Assembly: GCA_037042915.1 (NCBI GenBank)
Contig: CM073203.1
Span: forward strand, 806,001-870,000
Reading direction: 5' to 3'
DNA: 64,000 nucleotides
Origin: Auricularia sp. M13
Taxonomy: Eukaryota > Basidiomycota > Agaricomycetes > Auriculariales > Auriculariaceae
Under the pieces are notes generated by a model. The model had not been told where the DNA came from. It did no database searches and worked only from the letters and a program-made list of their open reading frames with translations. Made by a program: the position numbers and the translations under genes. This document shows positions 10,863 through 21,929 of this stretch, one piece after another. The first letter of the stretch is position 1, and each line of letters begins with the position of its first letter.

Positions 10863-13158
10863 ATGTCGCTCAAGGCCGAACTGGATACCTGGGTCGAAGC
10901 GCTCAAGGCTTACGACGACCAGGATTTTGACAAGGCCCTCGATCTCTTTGGCGTACGTCTCCGCCCAGTTGCTATTGTACTCAGTGCTCACGCACAGCCG
11001 GCGGCCATTATAGCGCATAGCCGACTCATCCAAGATATTGACCAACATCGGTCTCATCCATGCTACCCTTGGCGAGCACGAGCTTGCTGTAAGTCACTGC
11101 CCATTGTACCGCCGAGCAGCACGCCCTGATAACCGTTCTGCAGGTTGAGAATTTCAACGCTGCCACGCAGCTCGATCAGTTCCTCGCTGTCGCGTACGCC
11201 CATCGAGTTGCGCGCTTCTTCTACATCGCCAACTGAATTCCCGCATAGATACTTCCAATGCGGCGTATCGAATTTCCTGATGGGCCGCTACGACCTGGCG
11301 TACAAGGATTTCGAGGAGGCCTACCTCTACCTGCGCGGCAACGAGTCCATGTGAGTGCTCCCGGTCTCCTTCCCGTCGGGTTTCTCCTTCTCGTTCCCGT
11401 CTTCCTCATTGTCCTGCAACTCGAATGAGACGGCGACGGCTCTGCAGCTCAACAATTAGCTTGAGCTCAGCGTTCGGCTTGGCTTCGCACCCGCGGGCGA
11501 TCGTTCATGCGGTTGCTATACGTGCGCTCGCAAGTCGCAACTGCGGCGGCCGGCGGCAATGGTGGGCGCAGTTAAACCTGGTCCCGCGCTGCAGTCCGCA
11601 ATGTTATCATGCTTGGCCGCGGACTGATCCTCGACGCCGAGGATGCCGGGTGATCGCCCCGTTGTCCAGACGCGTCTCGACTCTCGAAATCCCTGCGTCC
11701 CCTATCTTCCACAGCGATTGTAGCAACGCTGACGGACACTATGCAGAAAGTACCAGCAGCTTGGGCTGCAGTTCACTCTGTATTCTGCGGAAGTGCTATT
11801 CAACCGGTGTGTACAACAGCAGTAATTTGATGTTCGCAATCCTGAATAGTGCGCAGTGGACTCGCGCAGATGTACCTGAACCGGATGGACGAGGGTCTCG
11901 CTGACATGCGCGCCGCCCAGAAGGAGAAAGTCACGCCCGAGCACGACGTCATTGACGAGTGCATTCGCGATCAGGGCGAGGGCTATACCGTCTTCAGCAT
12001 TGTGCGTCGCTATGATAACCTGACGGATAATCTAATCACGTCGTTGACAGCCCGTGGGAATACTTTACCGCCCGTCTGAGTCGAAGGTCAAGAACAGCAA
12101 GGCCAAGGACTACCTCGGCAAGGCGAAGCTCGTCGCTGCGAGCGACTCGCAGAACATGTTCACCGGCTTTGCCGGCTCCGAGCTGCTCGCGCGTGGCCAA
12201 GGTCCCTCGGGTGCGAAGCTGAACGACCGCCCGTCGCCCGTCGAGGAGACCCCGCGCCCGGCACAGGCCATCGTCGACCGTGCGCCGCGCGGAGGACCGA
12301 GCCCGAAGCTCGAGCGCGCGCCGACGCAGATTCGTCCCGCGCAGCCCAGCGAGGCCGCGCGTCTCGGCGGTCGTGGTGACACGGCAAGCCCCGCGCCCAG
12401 CGGCTTGCAGCGCGGCGCGAGCATTGCGGCTCTGACGCCCCAGCGCGGGCTGTCCGTGCGCAGGCCCGAGGCAGCTGGCCCGCCGCCTCCGCGCAAGGGT
12501 GAGACCTTTGTTGATCATTTGTTTCATTTCTGACTTGGCCGCAGACAACCCGCCGCCGCAAGCAGCGCGGCTGACGGAGATCTACGACGACTACATCGGG
12601 TTCTCCGACGAGCCGCCGCCACCGGTGCCGCCGGTGGACAACCAGCGGGTGGCGAACTGGGCGAGCAAGGTGCCGACGAACGCGCCGCCGTCGTCGTTCC
12701 CCGGGTCGATCCCGTCGTCGCGCGCGGGCTCTGTCCGCGCCGGGATGGGCGGCGGCGGGAGCATGCGGCGCAAGCCGAGCATGGGCGGCGCGGCGCGGCG
12801 GGCGCCGTCGATGCGCAGCGGGAGCCGGGCGACGACGTACGAGGACGAGGAGGGGTACGGGTCCGGCGGCGACTACGACGAGTTCGAGATGAGCAAGATC
12901 CTCGTCAAGCTGCACTACCGCGACGACGTGCGCGGGATGGCGGTGTCGCCCGAGATGCCGTACGACGAGTTCCTCGAGCGCGTGACGAGCAAGTTCGGGC
13001 GCAGCATCAACGGGCTCAGCCTGCGCTTCAAGGACGAGGACGGCGCGCGGATCAGCATGAAGGACGAGATGGACTACGAGCTCGCCATCGAGACCGCGCG
13101 CGAGAACGCCAAGGGCCGGCCGGAGGGCAAGCTGGAGGTGTGGTGCGAGGATGCGTGA
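10863..13158 (+). CDS. noxR: NoxR, NADPH oxidase regulator (p67phox-like), copy 1
   Basis: Eight exons: 10863-10952, 11014-11088, 11144-11193, 11249-11350, 11747-11806, 11857-12001, 12051-12498, 12545-13158, giving 527 residues. Residues 1-180 are TPR helices (DSSKILTNIGLIHATLGEHELA, then YFQCGVSNFLMGRYDLAYKD). A Pro/Ser-rich linker follows, and a PB1 domain ends the protein (SKILVKLHYRDDVRG, with the acidic OPCA-type segment FKDEDGARISMKDEMDYE). NoxR binds the Nox membrane oxidase and Rac to switch on superoxide production at hyphal tips and in fruiting; PB1 normally pairs with Cdc24. No SH3 domain, as usual in fungi. Intron 4 is 396 nt against about 50 for the others. A full paralogue lies at 21.9-24.0 kb. 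Confidence 0.92.
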
Positions 13159-13641
13159 TGAGTGCGCACTATAGAGCGCAGAATTATATCTCCCCATGTT
13201 TCTCTCCCCGGCTCTCTCGTCGTCATCGTCAATTTCTTGTACCACTCGACTTATCAATCACGCCCTGCTTGCATCGCCGCTTCTTGTATGCTACACCCCG
13301 CTGCTGTCGTCTCTCCCCTCTTGTCTTGGTCTCTGGTCTTGGTCTTGGATCCCGTCTGCGGTCTCAATGTAGAAGACGTAGTGTTGGTCTTCTCCGCACG
13401 AAGGCATATACATCCGTCTGTGCAAATATATTATCGTCGCCTGGAGGTAATTTGATACCCTCCCGCCAACGTAGAGATTGGATCAGTAGTCTACAAATAC
13501 CCACAAGTACTCAGCGCGGTGGTGCCAATGCTCGATGTAATGTGACTCTTTGCATGATCACTCCAATAATCTGTTGCCACGGAACACGATACCGTTCGCT
13601 GAGCACACTCCCTCAGGCCTCATGCAATGCTCTAATCATTA
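13159..13641. other. convergent 3' spacer
   Basis: Between the ends of noxR copy 1 and ERG2. No gene seen. Confidence 0.55.
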
Positions 13642-14750
13642 TCATATCTTGCCAACCAGCAGATTGCGAAGCATCTCGCGTGCGGAGACGCGGGCGGTGT
13701 TGTATATCGTGATGAAGTCCTGCGTGCTGAAGACCGAATCTGTCCGAGTCGTAAGTTAACCGGCGAGAGACGCGTGAGTCACTCGGGCTGGAAATGAGAT
13801 GTACTCTCACCGGCGAGTCCGAAGGGCAGCATGAGCGGGATCCAGCCGCGCGCATACTCAAAGGCCCAGCAGCCCTCGTGCATCTTGTACTGCTGCACCG
13901 CCCCGCGCGGGAGGACGTGCACGCTTCCCGGCTTGTACACCTACAGAGTAAGCAATGATGAGATCTTGAGCGCGCTGGAAGATGGGGGAGAACGCAGAAC
14001 GGAGAGTGGAAGACGGAGTACTGCGGCAACAAGGAGAACGAAGAACGGCCCGGGACTCGGAGGGAGGGTGGAGACATGTACAGCGGAGAACGCACCTCCT
14101 TTTCAAGGCTGCCGGCGGAGAACGCCCACTGCTCGCCCTGGAGGATGTGGAAGTAGTCCTCGGCGAGGTAGCGCCCGGTGTGGCCCTCGGTGCCCAGCGG
14201 CGTGCCGAAGATCATGAGGTACTCCGTCAGCGACGCGTGGATCACGTACACCGCGCCCATCGCGCCGCCCGCGTTGCTGAGGAACCACTAGTTCTGCTCG
14301 ATGAGAACGACTAAGGGAGGGGGCGCGGTGAGCCTCAGTCAGACTTGGACGCACGTCATTTTGCGCGGGGAGCAGGCCGTCGGCCTCGGGCGGGGCGAGG
14401 ATGCGCACGTTGATGTGCTGCGCGCCGTGCGTGTGCGCGAGCGTGGAGACGATGTGGTTCACCATCGCGCGCGTGTCGTTCGCGTGCAGGTCCACGGACG
14501 TCCTCGCGAGGTCGTGCAGCGCTGCGGGATCGAACATGTACCATCTGTCCTGCGCAAAAGAATCGTGTATCAGACTGGCAGGGGAGACTGGGGACGGAGA
14601 GCACCGTGTCCTTGCCTTTATATTGTCGACATAAGTCAGCAAGCCAATGAGAACGGCCGCAATGGCACTGTATATCAGCCAGGACCTCGGTCTGTCCTCG
14701 AGTTGAGCATTCGACTTTCTTTGAGCGGACGGCTTGGATTTTTCCGACAT
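13642..14750 (-). CDS. ERG2: C-8 sterol isomerase ERG2
   Basis: Five exons (14750-14616, 14549-14355, 14287-14096, 13940-13811, 13739-13642) give 249 residues. A membrane segment (residues 24-41) leads into the sigma-1/ERG2 fold: NAGGAMGAVYVIHASLTEYL, GTPLGTEGHTGRYLAEDYFH, VYKPGSVHVLPRG, WAFEYARGWIPLMLPFGLAD, ending LLVGKI. The enzyme moves the C8 double bond of fecosterol in the ER to make episterol for ergosterol. Intron 1 reads as GC..AG (AAG|GCAAGG) and keeps IK|DRWYMFDP in phase; a weaker GT donor a few bases downstream with another acceptor is an alternative. Intron 2 hides an in-frame TAG that is in fact the acceptor of TAG|TGG. Confidence 0.93.
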
Positions 14751-15076
14751 CGAGTCTGAACCACTGTCTGGATGATGACTGTCAGTGAAAGAAAGTTCGA
14801 CCTGAGATGGGATTGGGATTGGACCTGCCAGTGAAAGTGGGACGATCCCATTGGCACCGCCATCGTACCACCAAGAATCCTTCTCCGCGGACACCCTCTG
14901 ACCAACTAGGTACGAGAGCAGATTGAAGTAATATGACATTAAGTAGTTCGTGCGAGTTTATATTACCGATTATAGATGTTGCGTTGAACATGGTGAGAGC
15001 GGCGCAGCCTCTGTCTGCGGTGTGCATTACTGATACAATGTGGACTGGTGCCCGAGAGAGATTCAGACCTAGAGCC
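14751..15076. other. spacer between ERG2 and F-box-like paralogue 2
   Basis: Holds the ERG2 promoter, as both neighbours are on the minus strand. The ERG2 frame stays open upstream of the chosen Met, but the family has a short N-terminus. No further gene. Confidence 0.5.
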
Positions 15077-16361
15077 TCAATACTTTTTGACAGTGAGCAA
15101 ACCGCGCGCCACAACGTCGGGCAACAAAGCAGGGATCTTGTCTGCACAACATCGTGGGGTGACGAAGACGACTTCGAGCAGGGCTTTCCAGGACGCCAGA
15201 GCCGCGTCCATAGTGGTCAAGAAGGCTTCGTAGGCACTGCTGTTCTCGCTCACGCAATGCGTGAAGCGGATATGCAGATTACGGATGGTAGGCAGAGTCA
15301 CGGAGAAGAGCTCGCTGAGGGAGCCGAGGGTTTCTACGCAGTCGAACGTCACGCGCAGAGTCGACAGCGCGGTACAGCTCTGCAGCACCGGCAGGAAGGC
15401 GTGCACGGAGATGTCATCTGAGAAAGCGCGCGTCAGCGCCGATCGATTGCTATTGGGATGAACGGGACGCACTGTTACAAGTGGGCTCGAAGGAGATCTC
15501 TTCGAGCGTGTCCGCATGCGAGCGCAGACACAACAGTGCGCGCCCGATGTTCGTCCGGTCGTAAAAAGCCGTTCTGTGCAAAGAAAACTCCAGTGCGCGC
15601 ACGCCCGTGGAGCGTGCAAGCCATAAATACAGCGCCGAGGAATTGCGTCCCGCGAAGCGCACGGCGAGCGAATCTTCGCGATGGGTCAGGGAGGCCGCGC
15701 AGTCGTTCTGCAGGGAGAGCGGGTCGAGCAGCGGCGGGGCGCGGACGTTGTTTATGCGCAGCTCCGTCAGGCCGGCGAACGCGCCGAGCAGACACGCGAG
15801 CTGGCCCACGTCGTCCATGAATATGTCGCTCAGGCACAGCAGACGGACGCTGTGCGTGCAGCAGGTGATCTGCTCCAGCATGGGCGCATACGGCAGCTGC
15901 ACGTCGGTGAAGCTGAGCCGGCGCGTGAAGGTCAGCAGGTGCGGCGCCGTGTTAACGAGCCAGCCGAAGGAGCGCATGGACATGCAGCGCGGGTAGAGCA
16001 TCACCTCGCGCTCGGCGACGGCCACGGTGTTCGGGCACACGTTGACCTCGCGGAAGAGTAATGCGCGGCCGAGCTGAAGCCAGGTGCGCGAGAGCCAGCA
16101 GATTGCTCGAAGGTCGGCCAGAGAGGGCTCCAGGAGGTCCAGAATGTGTTCTAGCACCTCGCGGGGGATGCGCTCGCCCGCTGGCGCCAGCTTGGGCTCG
16201 AAAACGCTGTCATCTGGGCGTGGTACTGGCATGCGGGGGTGCGGCGGCGCAAGGAGAGGTGACAGGCGCCTCTGAGTTGGTCGACGCTGCCTCTGGCAGT
16301 TGAGACAGAGCCCGATCAAACCCCTGCAGACCGAGAAGCATAACAAGCCAGGCCAGTGCAA
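15077..16361 (-). CDS. F-box-like protein, paralogue 2
   Basis: Exon 1 runs from 16361 (or, more likely by similarity, Met at 16232) to 15479; exon 2 is 15417-15077, joined by a 61-nt GT..AG intron. An F-box-like segment (RIPREVLEHILDLLEPSLADL, then WLSRTWLQLGRALLFREV) is followed by Leu-rich repeats (GLTELRINNVRAPPL) and the block AVRFAGRNSSALYLWLA shared with the gene at 7.8-9.1 kb. The last intron is in a matching place. SCF adaptor function is inferred from the F-box-like segment; substrate unknown. It shares a 320-base upstream region with the MFS gene. Confidence 0.7.
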
Positions 16362-16680
16362 CAGTGATGGGCGACGAAACGGGACTCCTGGCGCTCCCTG
16401 TTGCGCATTTCAGGGCTAGGCAGTGTGCAGTATGAGGGAGAGTTGCGCCTGAACCGGCGGTCAGCAGCCTATTTGATTTTTAATTCTGGAGCTCGGTCGC
16501 AGTACTCCAGACGTATACAGTGCGGCGTTCAAGTGGAGAATCCGAGTGTTTTACGTATCTGGAAGGAATCATACGTCAATGGCCAGTGCTTCGCGCTATC
16601 AGATAATCGGCCGAGGGGGCCAGCCTGAGCCGGAAATGCGAGGCAACCGCGCTGCCGCCCTCTGACTTGTCCCTGCCGCC
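16362..16680. promoter_or_regulatory. divergent promoter region
   Basis: 319 bases between the outward-pointing F-box-like paralogue 2 and the MFS gene. No sure core element. Confidence 0.35.
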
Positions 16681-19327
16681 ATGCCCAGGCGCATAGCAAC
16701 CGACGCGCTGCCGTCGCCGTCGCCGTCCCCCTCGCGCCCCCCGCCCTTGCCCCAGCGCGAGGACGGGCTCATCGGCGGCTCGGCCATCGGCGACACGTCC
16801 GCCGTCGTCGTCGCGCTCGACTACCCCGCGCCAGAGCGCTTCGAGCGCCATATTCGCGCAGCCAGCACCCCGCCGGCCAGCCCGTACGCACGCCCGCAGC
16901 GCCCGTGGTGGAAGCGGCCGTCCATATGGTGGTGCGTCTGCAGCCTGGTTGATCCCGCGACGCTGCTGAAAGGGGCAACGACCGTGCAGGGCGCTGCCGC
17001 TGGCTGCTCTCCGGATATCCACGATCGCCATGCAACTCGCACCGCAAATCGAGATATTGTCCAGGATGGCTTGCCAGGTGCATCGGCCTGACCTCGCTAT
17101 CGAGCTCAGCACGCCGGACATCGATGTCGCGAGCACTTTCTCGGTTCTTAATACCAACTCTCCGCTGCTTGCCATATTCGGCTCTACTTATGCATCGTCC
17201 TATCGAAGAGAAACGGAGGAGAGCGATAATCCAACTAAGGACGAAATATGCAGGAAGGTCAGCATTGGATGTCTGGTGGTGTGGTTTCCAGCGCTGAGAA
17301 ATATTCTCAGGATCCAACTGTGCGCAGAGCTGTCGCATCTGTCGTCGCAGGCAAGTTCCTGCTATGATATTGTGCGCTGACATCGAGCTAACTCCCTGGC
17401 GCCCGTAGTTCTCGTTTCAACAGGCGGAATGCTCACGATGTGTACCACGGGATGGTGGGGTCAGGTATATATTTTTTTTCTCACGAAAAGCTTATCCCAA
17501 CTCACATTGCTTCCAGCGCTCGGATATGTGGGGGAGAACGAGGGTGCTGGCAGTAGCGGTCATAGCCATGGCTGCAGGGTATGTCTGCAGCTTCGACCTG
17601 AGAACCTCCTCCGATCCCTATGTTCAGCGAAGCCAACCTCATTCTTGTCGCAAACTTCGGACATCTACTGCCTGGTGTGCGCTACTGGTGGCTCCTCCCT
17701 GGTGCCGTCGTTCTTGGCCTGCTAGGAGGCAAGTCGGACGTCCCGACAGGATTGTAGCTTGCTGAACGTGGTTGATCAGGTGCCTCCGGCAATGCGCCCA
17801 TGCAGGCATACCTAAGCGACGCTGCAGAGCCCGATGCAATGTCCGTATCATCCTTTGTCCACGTTTACACTCGTGTTCATACGCTGTGCGGTCTTTCTCA
17901 GAGCAAGCGTCTTCTCCGTCTGGTCAGTACATCGGTAAAGGGCAGCTCATATTGTGTGCTGACGCGCCGAAGGGGCGGGGTGACATGGGCGGGCTCCGCG
18001 ATCGGGCCCATCGTCGCGGGCGAGCTGCTCAAAGCGACGCACGACCTCCTGAGTGTCTACTACTTTAGCTTCGCAGTTAACGTCTTCCTCTTCATCATGT
18101 GGGCCTTCGTCGTGCCCGAGAGCCTCGAGAAGTCCACGCGAATCGCCAACAAGCGACGGTGGCGGGACGCGCGCAGACGGGACGCGTCTGATCATGAATC
18201 TGAACAGACAAACTCGGGCTTCCAGTTGTTGTCCATGCGCGTCTTCCGCGTCCTCAGCCAGCGGCTTGTCGTCGACCTCGTCGAGCCGCTCTCCATCTGC
18301 CTTCCGCGCCTCAAGGACCCGGGTAACCCGGGAAAGGGCCGCGATTGGAACCTCACGTTCACGGCGCTGTCGTATTTGTGTTTGGTCATCGTGACGGTGA
18401 GTATGATGGCTTTGGGCGCTGATAGTTCACGTTGTTGAGCGAGGCCATCATCACTGGCAGGGCGGTACCGTCTATCTGGTACAGCTTGTACACGACGAGT
18501 TTGGCTTGGACAGTATCCGCGTAAGGGGCCGTTCCTATTCTTGCCTGCATCATACTGAGGACTTTGCTACAGATTGGATATTGGGTTAGCGCGCTGGGCG
18601 TCGTGAGGGCCGTGTACCTTCTCTTCTTCCTCCCAGGTACAAATTTGTCTCATCTCGCTATTAATGTTCTGCTAATAGTCACAACGCCGCCGCGCTTCAT
18701 GATCAGCCGTCTACGCGCTCTTCCGGCCCAGGCGTCAGCCTGTCGCGCTCCCCGGGCCCGAAGAGCAGCTCCACGCCAATGGTGGAGTGTCTCCGGAGCC
18801 CACTGCCACACAGACCGACTCGGACGCGGACGAGACGCCGCCGTGGTTCGACCTCATCGTCGCGCGCGTGTCGATCGCGTGCGACACGGTCACGTTCGTC
18901 GCGATGCTCGCGGCGACGAGCGTGCAGCAGTTCATCGTGTTCTCCATGGGCATGGCGTTCGGCGCGGGCCTCGCGCCGGCGTACATGAGCCTCGCGCTCG
19001 CGCTCAGCCCCGGCGGCGCCGCGCAGGGCGGGAAGCTGTTTGGCGCGTTCGGCGTGCTCACGTCCTTAGGGTGAGCCTCTCCTTCCCCTCCTTTTTTGGA
19101 AGCCTGTATTTGCGAGGTTGGCATGCGCGTCGCTCATCGTTCATCGGTCTTGCAGGGCGGAGGTTCTCAGCCAGTGGATCGTCGGCGGTATCTACGCCGC
19201 GACCGTCACCGTCTTCCCGCGCGCGATTCTGCTCGCCATTACGATATTCCTGGGTCTGGGCTTGATGTTGACGTTCTTCATTCGCTTACCCCCTGCGCGC
19301 TCGACTACTAATTTGAACCTCGCGTGA
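16681..19327 (+). CDS. MFS transporter (DHA1/TetA-like)
   Basis: Thirteen exons: 16681-16931, 16990-17257, 17311-17350, 17409-17464, 17517-17578, 17628-17728, 17780-17840, 17902-17922, 17973-18396, 18461-18520, 18573-18636, 18707-19070, 19157-19327. The TM2-3 loop carries motif A (GWWGQ then RSDMWGRTR); later helices include GHLLPGVRYWWLLPGAVVL, GSAIGPIVAGELL and IGYWVSALGVVRAVYLLF. The N-terminus is a Pro/Ser-rich cytoplasmic tail. Such proteins export drugs or metabolites by proton antiport at the plasma or vacuolar membrane. Introns 3 and 6 need GC donors (CAG|GCAAGT and GAG|GCAAGT); no GT donor nearby keeps the frame. The junction before SVFSVW (exon 7/8) is the weakest. Confidence 0.85.
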
Positions 19328-19997
19328 ATAGATACTAATGCTGTTAGATCGATGATCTCCCGTGTAAACATGTCTTACTACACAATATAATGGTGTCAGA
19401 TATTGGAAATGCGTCTGCACGCGTTCTTATTCATTGCGACGGGCCCTTTGTCTTTCTGTTAATAGTTCTCTGGCGGAGTAGGCACGTCTATCGGCGCTTG
19501 AATCGCGGCTCGGCGTGACCTCTACCCCGACCATTCTGGTAAGAAAAGCCTGAAGCTGCAGCTCAACCAGGAGTGATGCCGACGTCGTGGCCTTTTATGA
19601 TCTCTTGCAGCCGCTCCTACATCGATGAATGAACCGGGTTGTAACGTTTTCGGCCTTACGTTTCCTTGGCTGGGGGACAACCTCAGGTTTCCAGGACGAA
19701 CGTTCAATGAACCCGCGCGCAAATTCGATTCATTATGGGGGATAGAGTACGCCGCCTCTTTGCAGTCTGTGCGCATCTGCCTCGTCACATGTGAAAACAC
19801 CCCATTCAAAGGCGGGCCGGGCTTTCCCTGGCTTTGGTGACGCGTTGTCCTTCTCTTCGTCCTGATCCAGCTCATCCATCCCGCCATCCCGCCATGGAGC
19901 GTCTGTATTGGGCCGCAAGGGATACCTATAGCCACGGCCGTTCTGTGACTGGATTGTGCTGATTCGGTTCTTCCCTCGACCACTGCACAGTGCAGCT
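19328..19997. other. intergenic, no gene seen
   Basis: 3' end of the MFS gene and upstream region of the GH43 relic. No supported element. Confidence 0.5.
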
Positions 19998-21599
19998 ATG
20001 CTCCCCCGCGAATCTGGCCTCTCCAAAGCCGTTTTTCTCCTCGTGAGCGGCTCCGCACTCGCAGTGTTGACGAACCCCGTGATCTGGGAGGATCTTGCTG
20101 ACCTTGATATTTTCCGAGTGGGGACGCTTTCTACTACTCTGCGTCGTCGATGGCGTTCTCCCCCGGCGCGCCGATTTTGCGCTCCTACGATCTGCAGAAC
20201 TGGGACTATGTCGGTAACAGCGTTCCTGTGCTAGACTGCGGCCCAACGGACAACCTCGAAGGCGGACAGGCTTATGTACGTCCAGGGCATCTGGGCGTCC
20301 TTCTGCAACTTCCGGCCGTCCAACAAGATGTTCTACTGGGGCAGCTGCATCCGCTCCGACCTTAAGACGCACATTTACGCAGCCTCCAACGTCTCTGCGC
20401 AGTCGTCCAAGCACTCCGTCATTGACAATTGCTACTATGACGCCGGCTTGCTCGTTGACACTGATGATATGTTGTACGTCGCATTCGGGAGCACCAACAT
20501 CCAGGTCGCGCAGCTGTCTCCAGACGGCACCAGCGAAGTCTCCTCGAGAGTCGTCTTCGGTCTCCGTCCGACCCTGGCTACATTGAGGGGTCGCGCTTCT
20601 ACTATATCAACGGGACCTACTACATCTTTACTTCGCGTCCTCCGGACGCCGAATACGTGCTGAAGTCTACCAACGGCCCCTTCGGCCCCTATGAAGGGAG
20701 TTACCTCTTCGATAGAGTCGGCGCGCCAGTCTCTAGCGCGGGCCATCCTCACCAGGGCGGCATTGTTGACACGCCCATTAGCGACTGGTACCACATGTCC
20801 TTCATCGATGCGTACCCTGGCCGCCGCATGCCTGTCGTGGCGCCGATCACATGGGATGCGGAGGGCTTGCCGCCTGTCGCGCTCGTCAACGGCGTCTGGA
20901 ATCAGACCTACCCTTCGCCCAATCTCACTTCGCGGCCAGAGGCGGTTTCCCCCCCCCCCCCCCCCACCAGTATCGAGACACGTTCTCCGATTCGGCGCTG
21001 AGCCACCAGTGGGAGTGGAACCACAATCCCGACAACACCAAATGGGCTCTGAACAGCGGCCTGCGGTTGCAGACCGCGACGGTGACCTCGACCTCGAACA
21101 ATGATCTGTATGCGGCGCGCAACACTCTGACGCATCGCATTCGTGGACCCGCGTTCACCGGTACTATTGTCTTGGACTTTTCGACCATCGCCGACGGTGA
21201 TCGCGCTGGCCTTGCTCTGTTTCGTGACCAGTCCGCGTGGACTGGCATCGTCAAAGACAGCGGCCGCACCAAGGTCGCTGTGCGGACTGGCATCACTATG
21301 GACTCTGCGTGGAACACGAATAGCACTGGCGCTGAGGTGGTGAGCGCCAGTATATCGGGAAGGCGCAAGGTCTGGTTGAGGGTGGCGGCCGACATTGTCC
21401 CGGCCGGCACACAGCGTGCTGTGTTCTCCTACAGCACGGACGGCGCGAGTTTTAGTGTCCTCGGCACTCCATTCATCCATTCACGATGCCGACTGCATGG
21501 CAGTTCTTCATTGGCTATCGCTTCGGTATCTTCAATTACGCCACGAAGGCGCTGGGTGGGTCCGTGCTCGTTCAGTCCTTTGAGATGGTCTCGTCGTAG
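19998..21599 (+). pseudogene. GH43 glycoside hydrolase (beta-xylosidase/arabinanase-like), frame broken
   Basis: The catalytic five-bladed domain is clear: NPVIWEDLADLDIFRVG with the family's early Asp, SPGAPILRSYDLQNWDYVG, GIWASFCNFRP, IEGSRFYYINGTYYIF and the HPHQGGIVDTPISDWY block. It is followed by a concanavalin-like C-terminal domain (WEWNHNPDNTKWALN to GYRFGIFNYATKALGG). Such enzymes cut xylan or arabinan side chains. The pieces lie in order but in changing frames: shifts near 20120, 20272, 20553, at the C17 run 20949-20965, and at an 8-nt duplication near 21470-21484. No intron fits at any of these. Either a recently decayed gene or, for the homopolymer sites, assembly errors; the 4-nt and 8-nt insertions argue for real decay. 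Confidence 0.8.
20949..20965 (+). repeat. C17 homopolymer
   Basis: Seventeen C in a row at the linker between the two domains of the GH43 relic, at a change of reading frame. Prone to slippage in replication and sequencing. Confidence 0.9.
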
Positions 21600-21929
21600 G
21601 ACAAGGTTTGAACAGACTGTGTACTATTTTCAGATACATAGCTCTCTGTTCGTCCGCTGGCGGAATAGCTGTAACATGCTGAATGCAGTCTACCGAAATA
21701 TCGAGCGGTCGTATCTCGTGCCCCTAAGTTAACTTAGTCGCACCGTGGCATCACCTCTGAAAAGATCCCGATGTTGCTCCCAAATGCTTCGTAGAATTTC
21801 TATTGCACATCTATAGTATCGCAGTAGGAAGACAAGGCGCAGCCGCTGTCTTGATTATGAACGTACAAGTCAAAGCAAGCACACGAGTTTAATTTATGCA
21901 GGATAGCGAAAAATGAACGTACGACAGCA
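21600..21929. other. convergent 3' spacer
   Basis: Between the GH43 relic and noxR copy 2. No gene seen. Confidence 0.5.

Noticed and set aside
14285-14310. Premature stop in ERG2 before WFLSNAGGAMG
   Set aside because: The TAG is the intron acceptor; splicing gives an intact protein.
18397-18425. 29-nt intron with an exon reading FTLLSEAIITGRAVPSIWY in the MFS gene
   Set aside because: Acceptor at 18460 gives a 64-nt intron and VYLVQLVHDEFGLDS, which fits the transporter family better.
20945-20970. 26-nt GT..AG segment around the C17 run as an intron that would keep the GH43 frame
   Set aside because: Too short, no branch site, almost all C; other frame changes in the gene remain.
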